From: Thalassia testudinum
Lineage: Eukaryota; Streptophyta; Magnoliopsida; Alismatales; Hydrocharitaceae
DNA: 64,000 nucleotides
Reading direction: 5' to 3'
Assembly: GCA_037157565.1 (NCBI GenBank)
Contig: JAZHRO010000063.1
Span: forward strand, 10,832,001 to 10,896,000
Under the pieces are notes generated by a model that saw only the letters and a program-made list of their open reading frames with translations, was not told the DNA's origin and did no database searches. This document shows, in pieces, positions 1-10,600 of this stretch. Both the position numbers and the translations under genes were made by a program. Within the stretch, counting starts at the first letter, position 1, and every line of letters begins with the position of its first letter.

Positions 1-168
1 CAAGGAAGACATTGGCAGATTTGGAAGCATAGAACCTATGAATATTCTCTTATTGCTGATAGAAGGAGAAATTCGTCTTCAAGCCCTAATGTGCATCATA
101 TAGAAGCTTGGACAGGGGAAATTACATAAAAAGCCAAACATAAATAAAATAATAGGAAAATCTGGACA
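1..168 (-). repeat. Copia element Z, 3' LTR (runs off window)
   Basis: Read on the minus strand, an LTR-like sequence begins TGTCCAGAT at 168. It is preceded at 169-180 by a purine-rich stretch (CTTTGAGGGGAG) of the kind found just before copia 3' LTRs. Its other end lies outside the window. The matching RNase H tail of the same element appears on the far side of element A at 19701-19996. That Z is a separate, older element is inferred from this split context. Confidence 0.55.
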
Positions 169-180
169 CTCCCCTCAAAG
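169..180 (-). promoter_or_regulatory. Polypurine tract of element Z
   Basis: The minus-strand sequence CTTTGAGGGGAG directly abuts the TGTCCAGAT start of the Z LTR. This is the normal position of the plus-strand primer of an LTR retrotransposon. Confidence 0.5.
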
Positions 181-185
181 CTATC

Positions 186-340
186 TGTTAGAAGCAAAAT
201 AATGTCTTATTCTTCTTTGAGAAACCCTACCACCTTTTATACGGAGAGAGGTGGCGAAAAAAGTACAACACAACTCCCTATGAAATAAAAAAATATAAAA
301 ATACACCCTCATAATAATAAATAACTCAAGTCTCTCAACA
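186..340 (-). repeat. Element A 3' LTR (155 bp)
   Basis: On the plus strand it starts TGTTAGAAGC and ends CTCTCAACA, giving TG...CA ends. It matches the LTR at 19550-19700 nearly base for base. A TATA-like stretch and the short length fit compact plant copia LTRs. Confidence 0.85.
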
Positions 341-690
341 CTCCCCCTCCGTCTGGAGCATAGATACCAATCATGCTTGACTTGGAACATCAAGAATCAA
401 ACATTTTCCGATTGAAAGGCTTAGTGAAGATGTCTGCAATCTGATCATCAGTAGTAACACCTCTTTTTATATAAAGAGAGGTGGCGAAAAAAGTTCAACA
501 CAACTCCTTAGAAAATAAAAAAATGTAAAAATACACCCTCATAATAATAAATAACTCAAGTCTCTCAACACTCCCCCTCCGGCTAGAGCATAGATACCAA
601 TCATGCTCAACTTGGAATAACAAGAATCAAATGTTTTCCGATTGAAAGGCTTAGTGAAAATGTCTGCATTCTGATCATCAATAGTAACTG
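231..690. repeat. 230-bp tandem duplication spanning LTR, PPT and RNase H tail
   Basis: Positions 231-460 are repeated at 461-690 with a constant 230-bp offset. For example, the LTR end TCTCTCAACA lies at 331-340 and again at 561-570. Each unit holds most of the LTR, the polypurine tract and the last codons of RNase H. The copies differ at about one base in ten, so the duplication is not recent. Confidence 0.85.
341..353 (-). promoter_or_regulatory. Polypurine tract of element A
   Basis: The minus strand reads GACGGAGGGGGAG immediately upstream of the TGTTGAGAG start of the 3' LTR. The duplicated copy of the tract is at 571-583. Confidence 0.75.
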
Positions 691-1200
691 GAGTTGTGTG
701 TAAATAATCTCTATAGATAAGATCACATGTAATGACAATCCACTTCCACATGTTTAGTATAATCATGGAGCATAGGATTGTTAGCAATATAGATACCAGT
801 CACATTATCACAATGCATCTCCATAGTATCATCAATGTGAACATGCAAATCAGCTGGAAGGGACTTCATCCACATAAGCTCTACTGCTATCTGTGTCATG
901 GCCCTGTATTTAGATTTTACACTAGATCGGGAAACAACAGCCTGCTTTTTGCTTTTCAAAGTCACAAGATTGCCAATTATATATGTGCAAAATCCCGTAA
1001 TAGACTTTCTATATGTTAAGCAACCTGAATAATCTGCATCAGAAGAGGAAATAACTAACATTAAGGTTCCCTTAGTGAACAAAAGACCCTATCCTAGAGC
1101 TATTATAGCCACCCAATGCTGCCTAATAGGCTTGGCCATAAATTAACTCAACCTACCAAGTGCAAAAGATCTAGCCTTGTAATGGTGAGATACAACAGCT
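585..1200 (-). pseudogene. Element A RNase H domain
   Basis: The minus strand encodes copia RNase H signatures: SDADYSGC, a KKQAVVSRSS block, EMHCDNV and TKHVEVDCHYM, followed in another frame by ADIFTKPF near 590-700. The domain would remove the RNA strand during reverse transcription. A frameshift near 720 separates the last part, so it is inactive. Confidence 0.8.
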
Positions 1201-1204
1201 TGCC

Positions 1205-2040
1205 CACTAGCTATCTATATTGTCTGCTGCCAACAAGTGGTGACTCAGGATCATATAAATGAGTTTTTGGATCCATGGGAATATTAACTGGCTTTGCTCT
1301 AAGCATACCAACCTCTTGTAAGATATCAAGAGCATGCTTTCTCTGAGATAGAACAACACCTCTCGGGCTCCATGCTATCTCTATCCCCAGAAAGTACCTC
1401 AAAGGACCTAAGTCCATCACAAATTATTCTGCCAAGCGTGCCTTGATGTGCCTAATCGCATAAGTGTCATCTCCTGTAACAATAAGATCATCCATATACA
1501 CAAGAATGGCTACCACTCCTCTCCCTGTTTTCCTAACAAATAAAGAGTGATCTACAGATGACCTCTGAAATCCATCAACCTCAACTTGGGATAACTTCTG
1601 AAACCAGGCACAAGGGCTCTGCTTAAGCCCATAAATGGCTTTCCTCAGATAACACACACACTCCCCCTACCACTCACAACCTAGTGGCTGGTGCATATAT
1701 ACCTTCTCCAAATCACCACCTAAGAAAGCATTTTTCACATCTAGTTGATGAAGCTACCAGTCATAGTGAATTGCAACTACAATAAGTATCTGCATTGTGG
1801 AAAGACGAGGTACAAGAGAAAAGGTGTCAAAGAAGCCTACTCCATATGCCTTGTATCTAGTAATAAATATATCTAGATGAAACTTGAGAGCAAACACCCA
1901 TCTGCATCCAACAAGGCTAACTCCAAATGGAAGTGAAGCAAGTTCCTAAGTATCTTTGCTCTGAAGAGTGACTTATCTCCTCCTCCATAATCTGACGCCA
2001 TGTTGAATGAGGCATGGACTCCTAGTAGGCAGCTGGCATA
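1205..2040 (-). pseudogene. Element A reverse transcriptase
   Basis: The minus strand encodes typical copia RT blocks: YGLKQSPCAWFQK, LVYMDDLIVTGDD with an intact YMDD active site near 1490, and LGPLRYFLGIEIA. Upstream of these lies a degenerate stretch with a TAG where the family has a Gln codon (the LHQLDV region near 1750). Stops at 1210 and 1421 and several upstream ones show that it is dead. Confidence 0.85.
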
Positions 2041-2982
2041 GTAGTGGGGACAAGAGCCTAGAAAAATGTGGTGAAAGCTATACCTAGACTGTCAGTCTGT
2101 AAACTCCCTGCCAAATGGTATCTGGCATAAGACTTGGGGGCATTTCGAGTAGCAATCAGAAGATCAAGATCTGCAGAGTCTGTCAACACATCCTCCTCTG
2201 TAACACCAAGCACATCCTCCTGTGCAATATGAGGCTAAGACTGACCTGTATCAATACAAGGCACATAATTGTCAATGTCAAAAGAACCTGAGCTCACCTG
2301 AGGCTAGGAGACTAGTGTCAGTGAAGGAGGGCATCTAAAAAGTAGTATGAGACCAATGGTAAGTAAATATTGGCTCATTATGTTTTGGTTTAGTAGGAGC
2401 AGGAACAAGCTCAGTATCACGTGTAGCACCAAATGGAACAGGAGGAATGGGCATAAGTGCACCCTCAGGATAGGGAGACAACTCACTTCCAAACATGGAA
2501 AAGAAAGGTATAGCCTCATAAAACATAATATCAACACTAACATAATGACATAAATTATGCGGAGCAAAGTACTTATACCCTTTCTAAGTTTGTGAATATC
2601 CCAAGAAAACACACTTGACAATCCTAGGTGCCAATTTATCCCGTATTATACAATAAACGTGGAGAAAGGCAATGTACCCAAAAATTCGTTGAATCACAAG
2701 AAACAATGAACTACCATGATACGGAAGCTACAAAAGAAAACAAGTTGTAAGAACAGCATCCCTCAATACAAAGCAGGCACAAAGTGGTGCATCAATAGGG
2801 GGTGTGCCACATCCAGAAGGTGACTATGCTTCCTCTCAGCAACATCATTCTACTGAAATGTATGAGCACAGGTGGTCTAATGAATGATATCATGGGCACC
2901 AAAAAACTGACGTAGTCGGGTAGTAGTAAATTTCAAAGCACTATCAGATCGAAACATTTTAATAGCAATAGAAAATTGGATC
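2041..2982 (-). pseudogene. Element A integrase C-terminal part and linker
   Basis: The minus strand encodes a degenerate FLGYS-type motif followed by KGYKYFAPH and a Pro/Ser-rich linker, the usual region between copia integrase and RT. It ends exactly where element B begins and resumes at 17278. Stops are frequent. Confidence 0.65.
2979..2982. repeat. Left target-site duplication of element B
   Basis: GATC precedes the B LTR at 2983, and GATC also follows the other B LTR at 17274-17277. The fifth base differs (G versus A). Joining the flanks restores the integrase sequence seen uninterrupted in the related elements B and E. Confidence 0.75.
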
Positions 2983-3120
2983 TGATAGGGCAAATGAGCA
3001 AATTGATTCTCAAGAGAAGCCCTAAGTGCCTTTATATAGAGAGGCACAAAAAGGGAAAATTATAACTACACACCCGCATAATAGAAAATAACAAAATAAG
3101 CCACATAACTTTACTCAACA
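2983..3120 (-). repeat. Element B 3' LTR
   Basis: This 138-bp sequence begins TGATAGGGC and ends CTCAACA on the plus strand and matches 17146-17272. It includes a CTTTATATAGAG TATA-like motif. Confidence 0.8.
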
Positions 3121-3135
3121 CTTCCCCTCAAGGTG
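3121..3135 (-). promoter_or_regulatory. Polypurine tract of element B
   Basis: The minus strand reads CACCTTGAGGGGAAG directly upstream of the 3' LTR. Confidence 0.7.
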
Positions 3136-3260
3136 GAGCATGCACAAGAAGCATGCTCAGCTTGGAACACAACTCAAGATGCTTCTTGAAGAGTGCTTTG
3201 GTGAAGATGTCAACAAATTAGTCGTCTGTGGCTATATAGGGTGTAGTAATCTTTCCAACT
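3136..3260 (-). pseudogene. Element B RNase H, terminal fragment
   Basis: This is the last part of the copia RNase H frame. It is cut by the LINE insertion after CCAACT, and the rest of the domain resumes at 9475. Confidence 0.6.
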
Positions 3261-3271
3261 GATATTTTGAT

Positions 3272-5510
3272 TTGAAATATGGTCCTTTCAAATCCAACCA
3301 AAGGGTCATGAGAGGACGGTGGGAGGAGGTGAGAGGGAGGCGTAGGAGGGGTGATAGGTGCTTCTATCCTCTCAAAGGTGGTATGCTTCGAGAACATTTG
3401 GCTAAGGATTGCCGTGATCCAGTTCTTTGCCTGCTGTGTCAATGGAGGGGTCATAGGAGATGGAGTTGCCCCAAGAGAGATCTCGCTAGTCGACGAGTTG
3501 GGAATGGTCATCATCTTCCCCCGCCTCCCCCTCGTGTAGCACCAGAGTCGGGGGTGGTGGCTACTTGGTCTCCGAAAATTAAAGAATTGGATTCCATGCT
3601 GAGATGCTTCCTGATTGGTATTTCCCTATGTGGAGTGATCAATGTTGATGAGATTAGATCTTTTTTATCCCGATGTGATTTGAAATCGAGGACCTGAAAG
3701 ATTATGATTTTGTCGGAGACAAGGTTTTTACTATTTGGTCTTGAGGATGCGGATGTTGCACTTCTTTGTTTTAATGAATTTTTTATTGGTGGTGGTTTGA
3801 TTCGATGGTCTAATCCGAGTATTTACGAAGGAGCTTCTATTGAATGGATTCCTTTGCAACCAATTGTTCGTTTTCAAATTTTCGGGATCCCTTTGAGGTT
3901 GTGAACTGTTCAGACAGTTGTTGATGTTTGTTCATCCTTTGCAAGAGTCCGTCAATGCTTTGGCATTGGATTGCATGAAGGAGATGCTTCCTCGGTGGAG
4001 GTGGAGAGCGAGCTTTTGGTTGGGAAATTTCTCCCCTTGAAGGAGATATTGTGGTTCGATGGTTGTGCTTGCATCCTCACCTTCAAAGATTTGGAGTTTG
4101 TGGGGAATAAAAATCTGCCCTATGTAGAGATTGTCTCGACAAGCAAGCCATTGCACAATGGGAAGAGTTCCCAATGGTCTTTTGGTGTCACAGCTGATTC
4201 GAAGAAGGCCACAATCGAGCGTGGAGCTTCTTCTGGTAGCCATGGCGTCATTGGTATGAATTCCAAGGAGCCGGTTTTGGTAAGGCGGGATCTGCGTAGA
4301 AAATTGAGAGAATGGAGGCCAAGTGGCAACGCATGCTGTTTCGGATGTTCAAATTTTGAATCTGAAATCTGGCAATGAGATTGTTTGCTTGATTAATGGG
4401 CAATCAACAGCTAGCCGTAGGGACTGGACTTCCATTTTTGGGCTCTTTTCCAAAATCAATTGCTGATTTGGAAGGTTTTTTGCAAGGCCTCACACAAGTG
4501 GCATCCAGATCCAATTTTGGATCCAAAGTTGGTGAGTTTCCTAATCTGTTATTTGATTCCTATTTGCCCATTTTGGCAACGAAAACTGGGCCTCTGGGGC
4601 TGCCAAGTGTCCTCATTTCAGGACCCAATGCACTGCGAGATCCGGGTGCAGCGAAATCGAGGTGTGCTGTTGGACTCGTCACAGCAGCAGCATCGTAGGG
4701 TGGCTCCTGATCATGACAGCCTGTGGGGGACTTCCCAATTGGAGCAACATCGTGAATCGCACAGGGAGTTTATGCTGCAGTTGGTGGTCCTGTGCGCATG
4801 GAACATTCTAATGAGGTTTGGAAACATGTAGCTGGACATTCTCCTGTTGTTGGTGAGGCTACCGAGTCAGATCACGATCCACAATCCACATGAGGATACC
4901 GAACATAAGCATGTCCACAACGATTCGATTGATCATTTGTTGTGCTTTGCAAAGCTATTGGGTGCTACTGGCAAGATTTGTATGCACGAGAATGAGATGC
5001 TAGTGGCTCTTGGATCAATATTTAAAGGGGTTTCAACTGATCTACATCAAGGGACCTCTAAAAATTTGAACATAGGTGGCTGCTGGACCCATAAATGGGT
5101 CCGATTGTGGTGAGTTCACTTATGATACACCTATGATTGATGTTTCCCATTATGCTTTTGCTGTGTCTGCTACTGCTGCGATTTCATTGCAGGATGAAGT
5201 GATGGGTGTTGGTCATGGAGTAGAGGTGGATTCGGTGGATGCAGGGTCAGATGTTAATGACAGGAGCCATCCGGAGATCAATTTAGGGATAAAATCAAGA
5301 TCCAGTCATAGGAAAACATCTTCACATAGATCTAGCATGTCCTCTGGTCATTTTACCGCTCTGCCACAGAGACATAGGCTGGTTATCAACGCTACTACAA
5401 GAGGAAGAGAACAACTTCAAGTTCAACTACAAGTTCTCGGAGGGATGAAGTGGATGATGTTGTGGCCAAGGTGGTTGGTGCCAAAAGGGTATATACGGGG
5501 GGAATGAAAA
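3272..5510 (+). pseudogene. LINE 1 ORF1 (zinc-knuckle RNA-binding protein)
   Basis: The frame at 3272-3697 encodes two Cys/His knuckles: a degenerate first one ending EHLAKDC, and a second of the form CLLCQWRGHRRWSC. This is typical of plant L1 ORF1 proteins that coat the element RNA. The following 1.8 kb continues in three frames with frameshifts, through pieces at 3704-3904, 3971-4378, 4396-4698 and 5076-5507. No intact product is possible. Confidence 0.65.
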
Positions 5511-5519
5511 TTAAGATTA

Positions 5520-6497
5520 ATGGTTAATGTTCTGACTTGGAATGTGAGGGGCCTCAAGGATGATAAAAGAAGGCAAATTATGAAGAGGATTGGCAAACTG
5601 GAGGGTTGATGTCGTTTGTCTTCAGGAAACTCATTTGGAGGAGATGACGGCTTATTTAAGAAAAAGCATTTATGTTTGGAGTTGGCAACCACCAGTAGAT
5701 CGGGAAGAGTTCTTATGATGTGGAATGCTGATTTGCTGGAATTGACTTATTATAGAAAGGGCAGAACTTTGACGGCTTTATTGTCTAGAAAACAGGATGA
5801 CTTTTTGTTTGCACTTACTACAGTCTATGGGCCATGTGATAATAATGAAAGGGAGTTGTTTTGGGAGAATCTCAAACAAATCTCATCATCTATTGATGGA
5901 ATGCCTTGGTTGATTTGTGGCGCTTTCAATGCTACTCTTTGGTCGTCGGATAGACCAGATGGCAGTGTTGATAGTTCAACTACTCTATTTCAACAAGTGG
6001 TTCAAGATCTAAAGCTTATTGATTTGTTGATTTTTGGTGCTCGTTATACCTGGAAGAATGGAAGTAGAGCTATGTCATGTATAGACAAATTTTTATGTAA
6101 CATTGAAATGGCAGAACATTTTCAGCTGACGGATGTAGTGGTCTGTGACAAACCTTTCTCAAATCATTCCCCCTTGTTATGCGTAGCAATGATAATGTGA
6201 AATATTTTTCTTATTTTAAATTCTACAAATCTTGACTTAAAAAACCTAGCTTCAAGGATATGATAAGGGAAGCATGGAATTCTACTTCAACATCTTCCTC
6301 AGCCACTCATACTTTATTTGATAGAATCAGAGCTAGATCGACTATAATTGATTTCAATCGTGATATGAAAAAACATAGGAAAGATGTGGGGCAAATTTCA
6401 AATTTTGACAAAAAAGATGCGATTGCACCATTTTCTTCTGAGGATGGTAATGAGAGAAGAAAATACCAAGCTATTGTTTTATAAGAGGATCACAAAA
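5520..6497 (+). pseudogene. LINE 1 ORF2, apurinic-type endonuclease domain
   Basis: The start ATG at 5520 is followed by LTWNVRGLKDDKRRQ, the hallmark opening of plant L1 endonucleases that nick the target DNA. The next motif, CLQETHLEE near 5618, is in a shifted frame. The later motifs TVYGPCD, FNATLWSSDRPDG and PFSNHSPLL appear in the frame 5616-6200. The domain continues toward RT and is interrupted by the hAT element after AGATGGAC. Stop codons and at least one frameshift make it inactive. Confidence 0.8.
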
Positions 6498-6505
6498 AGA
6501 TGGAC
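6498..6505. repeat. 8-bp target-site duplication of hAT copy 1 (left)
   Basis: AGATGGAC occurs here and again at 6889-6896, immediately outside the hAT element. Eight base pairs is the diagnostic TSD length for hAT transposons. Confidence 0.85.
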
Positions 6506-6888
6506 CAAGGTTCGAAATGCCGATTTCGATGCCGTGCCGATGAAATTCCAAGTGTGCATTTCGTGGGCATGCCGAGGGCATGCCGTGGAAATGCCCGTTT
6601 TTCGATGGGCATGTCGATAAGCATGCCGAGGGCATGCCAAGGGCATGCCGATGCATACCGACAAAAATAGCAAAAGTAATTAAAAAAACCAACAGCAACC
6701 TCGGCATGGGCACCAATTTTGCCAGCATGCCGACCATGCCAACGGCATGCCGACCGTGCCGAGGGCATGCCGACAATGCCGACGGCATGCCGACGATATC
6801 CTTGTAAATCGACATTTTATTCATGTCGGCATAACCTTTGCTCGGAAATGGCCTTGCCGACGGCATGCCATCGGCATTTAAATCAACG
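6506..6888. mobile_element. Non-autonomous hAT element, copy 1 (383 bp)
   Basis: The left end is CAAGGTTCGAAATGCCGA. The right end read in reverse is CGTTGATTTAAATGCCGA, so the inner 9 bp (AAATGCCGA) are a perfect inverted repeat. A perfect 8-bp TSD flanks it. The body is mostly subterminal repeats built on GGCATGCC and GGCATGCCGAC, the sort of tandem sites bound by hAT transposases. No coding capacity is credible; the open frames are repeat artefacts. It splits LINE 1 ORF2. Confidence 0.85.
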
Positions 6889-6896
6889 AGATGGAC

Positions 6897-8250
6897 TAGA
6901 GGCAAAAATCTAGACAGTTTTGGCGTAAAGAAGGTGATGCGAATATGAGATTTTTTCGCTTAGCAGCCAATGCGAGAAGAAGGCGCAACATGATTAATTG
7001 TATTAAGGTTGGGGATGAGATCTTGAAGAAAAGATATATGTGTTGCTTTTAAAAATTACTTTCAAGATTTCACTAGGAAAACGCAGTGTGGGTTATGGTG
7101 TTTGGCCTCTCTGGAGATGGAGCATAATGGTGAGAATACAAAATAGGCCCTTGTTAAAGAAGTTGATGAAGAGGAAGTTTTATTTACTTTGCGTGGGATG
7201 AAGGCGAAAGGAGCCCCTGGTTCGGATGGTCTGCAAATTGTTTTCTACAAGGAATTATGGGATATCGTTGGTACAGATGTCATTGCTATGATTAAGGAAG
7301 TCTTCTCAAGAAATGAAAGTTTTGAGAGGTTGAACAAATTTTATTTGTTTTTACTCCCAAAGAAAGGCAATCTGGAATAGTTGGAGGATTGTAGACCTAT
7401 TGCCTTGTCAAATAGCATCTATCTTTTAGTTGCTAAGATCCTGGTTAATCGATTACGGTCTTCTCTCCCTGATATTATTTCTCCTGTCCAGACAGCTTTT
7501 ATTAAAGGGAGGTCCCTTCAGGATTCTTATGTTTTGGTTGAAGAATTCTTGACATCCTGGAAAAGAAGGGGTGTTTCTTCGTTTCTTTGGAAAGTGGACT
7601 TTGCAAAGGCTTACGACTCGATTGCCTGGAGATATTTGTAGGATATTCTTAAGAGAAGGGGTTTTCTAGACACCTAGATCTCTTTAATGAAGAGGTGTTA
7701 CTACGTCTTCTTTTTCAATGTTGATTAATGGAAAGGCTAATGGACCTTGGATTCAACCACAAAGAGGAGTACATCAGGATTGTCCGTTAGCGCCAACACT
7801 TTTCAATATTGCAGTTGATACCCTTGCTATCATGGCTTTTAAAGCTTGCAATTTAAAGGCTTCTCGCTTTCTGGTGACGAAAGGTTCTGACTCCCATGTT
7901 TCAGTATGCAGATGAAACCTCTTTTTTCATTGAAGGAGGTGGGAAAGATGCAAAGCATGTGTCTTCCTTGGTGAGAATATTTTCAGAAATTTCAAGATTA
8001 AATATCAACTATCGCAAATCAAGTTTTATTCCTTTTAACATGGGGTCTATGGAGGAGGATAGTGTCACTTTGGAATTAGATACGACGGTGGTAAGATTAC
8101 CTATCACCTATCTTGGTCTTCCTTTAAGAGGAAGAAAGCTGTTTTCTTCGGATTAGAAGGTTTTAATTGAGAAATTCTCTAATAGACTTTCTTCCTGGAG
8201 TGGTAGACTTCTTTTGAGAGGTGGTCGGTTAGTATTGCTTAAATCAGTCC
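6897..8250 (+). pseudogene. LINE 1 ORF2, reverse transcriptase domain
   Basis: RT motifs appear in order: KSRQFWRKEGDAN (linker, 6905), GAPGSDGL (7206), RPIALSNSIYLLVAKIL (7394), FIKGRSLQD, KVDFAKAYDSIAW (7590), GVHQDCPLAP (7767) and YADETSFFIEGG (7902). The catalytic box should read YADD or FADD, and here the second Asp is Glu. Frameshifts near 7650 and 7900 and stops at 7378 and 8154 also break the frame. Confidence 0.85.
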
Positions 8251-9420
8251 TCAACTCAATTCCAATGTTCTTTTTGTCAGTCTTTTCACCTACAAAAAAG
8301 ATTTTAAAACAGATGGATATGATCCAGAAGAGAATTTTCCGAAAGGGATTTAATTCTGAAGGGAGATTTGCTCAACTTGTCAAATGAAATGAAATTTGTA
8401 AATCAAAGAATGAAGTCTGGGTGTGCGTAATTTATCTCATTTTAATAAGGTTTTATTGCTGAAATGGGTAGTTAGATTTCTATCAAATGATGATTCCATG
8501 GTGAATTCTATCCTGAGGGATTCATATGGTGATTGTATGAAGTTTATACAAGGGGTTGCGGTTGTTTCCAATGGTTATTCTGCTTTTTGACACTCCATTA
8601 GACCTCTTTTCTCGGAATTTGCAAGTCACTTTTTCTCATCTTTGGGAGATGGGGGTTCTTTCAGATTTTAGCGTGATAATTGGTCAAAATGTAGATCCTT
8701 TTCCGAGATTTTTTAGAGGTTATTTCAACATGTTGATGATAAAGAAGCCAAGGTAAGAGATTTATGGGATAAAGCTCATGGTTGTTGGAACATCAGATTG
8801 TCGACAGGCCTATCAGAGGCTACTTTTAATGAATTTCAATAGTTATTATAATATATTCATGACTTTTCTCCTACAACTAGAGACAGATGGTTTCTTTTGG
8901 AAGCATGGAACATTCTTGGTTGGTCGTGCTTATAAATTGTTGTTTAATGGTGGCACCATTGATAATCAGGTTGATGGAGATTCAAGACTGATTATGAAAA
9001 GCAAATTTCCTCTGAAAAATGTTCCTTTGGTATTGTAACTCGAATGTATAGAGCTAGATGGACTCCTCATGAGGATACTAAATGTCCTTTTTGTCAAAAT
9101 GGGGACAAAGATGTGCAGCATTTATTCTTCGACTGCATTTTTTATAGAAATGTTTGGTCAGGCTTTAGTCTAAACACAGTGGATAAAACATATTTTCAAA
9201 GATTTTGAACAAGCTTCAAAAATCATGTTCTTGACATAGCAGGTTGGTGTCAGGGTATCGCTATTATCTGGTATATATGGCTTTAAAGGAATGGTACTAT
9301 GTTTCATAATGAGAGGTGTTAGGTGGATAATGTGATTAGAGAGGCGAAAATTATTTCTAATTTTTGGCTGCAGAACTTGTAAGTATGTTCCTTTTCTCTC
9401 TTTTTAACACAATTTACAGA
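8251..9420 (+). pseudogene. LINE 1 ORF2, C-terminal zinc-binding region
   Basis: After the RT thumb, a zf-RVT-type Cys/His cluster is visible near 9080-9170: CPFCQNGDKDVQHLFFDC. This C-terminal domain is standard in plant L1 proteins. The stretch is broken by several frameshifts. Confidence 0.65.
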
Positions 9421-9474
9421 TGATTGCGTAATCTTCCACTTTTTCATTCAAAAAATATTTTTTTTTTTTCAACT

Positions 9475-10600
9475 AGAATAGCATCGCTAATAAAATGGCA
9501 ATCAACTTCTATATGCTTGATTCACTCGTGAAATGTTGGATTATTTGCAATAAATACAACTACCTTGTTATCGCAATACATGGGAGTAGGGCTAGAGACA
9601 ATCACTCCTAGATCATGTAAAATAGATCTCACCCACAGCAGTTCACTAGTAGTATGAGTCATAACCCTATACCCCAACTCTGCACTAAATCTGGAGCCAA
9701 CATTCTGTTTTTTACTCCACGTGATCGGTTGCCACCAACATACATATAATACCATGTAGTAGATCTCCTGTCCTCGTGAGCTCCAGCATAGTTGCATCAA
9801 AGTATCCCCATATATCTAGGTGACCATATCGTCTGAATGATAACCCATTTCCAGGAGCCTGCTTAAGATATCTCAACATCTAACACACACCATCTTAGTG
9901 CACTTCTCTAAGAGGCTGTATGAACTGACTAAGTCTCAACCGCAAAGGAAATGTCCGGTTTAGTTATAGTCAAATATAGCACCTTTCCTACCATAGTACA
10001 GTACCTAGTCACATCCTCAAGTAAAGGACTCTGAATCTGCAAGTGGTATAGATGGGTCAATTGGAACACTAGTAGGTTTGCAACAAAGCATTCCTGCTTC
10101 TCTCAGCATGTCAATCACATATTTTCTCTAAGATGAAACAAAACCACCATCTATGTGTTGCACTTCAACGCCTAGAAAATAAGTTATCAGCCCCAAATCT
10201 TTAATAACAAACTGAGAATGTAAGAAATGCTTAGTACCTATAAGTAAAATATCATTAACATACACAATAAGGATAACTGAACCAAAAGCTCTGTGCATAA
10301 TAAAGGCTGAATGATCTGTTGTGGATCTAGTGAAACCATATTCTTACACAGCATTACTAAACCTCTCAAACCAAGTCTGAGGGTTTTGCTTAAGACCATA
10401 GATAACCTTCTTTAATCTGCATACTTTCTGACACTCTCCCTCCATATAAGCATCTTCCTTTAAATCACCATAGAGGAATGAATTTTTAATATCTAGCAGA
10501 AAAACTGGCCAACCATTATTTACTACCACAAAAAGAAAATTCAGTACTGAATTGAGATGAGCCACTAGCGATCAAGTCTCAAAATAATCAACTCCAAATG
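9475..10600 (-). pseudogene. Element B RNase H and reverse transcriptase
   Basis: On the minus strand, 9522-9800 encodes RNase H blocks (SKKQNVGSRFSAE, MYCDNKVVVFIANNP). Positions 9800-10565 encode RT, including IYGLKQNPQTWFERF and FLLDIKNSFLYGDLKEDAYM. The active site near 10250 reads YVND, a loss of the first catalytic Asp. Stops and shifts separate the blocks. Confidence 0.8.

Larger units (their letters stand above)
3261..9469 (+). mobile_element. L1-type LINE 1, 5'-truncated
   Basis: This plus-strand non-LTR retrotransposon lies inside the RNase H region of element B. It has an ORF1 with paired zinc knuckles, then ORF2 with endonuclease, reverse transcriptase and a C-terminal zinc-binding domain. 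A short CAACT repeat (3256-3260 and 9470-9474) is the likely TSD. It begins inside ORF1, so it is 5'-truncated. The 3' end is A/T-rich (AAAAAATATTTTT) rather than clean poly(A). A 383-bp hAT element splits ORF2 at 6506-6888. Confidence 0.85.

Noticed and set aside
6590..6800. CRISPR-like short regularly repeated palindromes
   Set aside because: Units are irregular and lack unique spacers, and the DNA is eukaryotic. They are subterminal repeats of a hAT element.
6471..6913. Met/Pro/Cys/His-rich frames on both strands resembling predicted proteins
   Set aside because: They are translations of the GGCATGCC repeat arrays of the hAT element, read in every frame.
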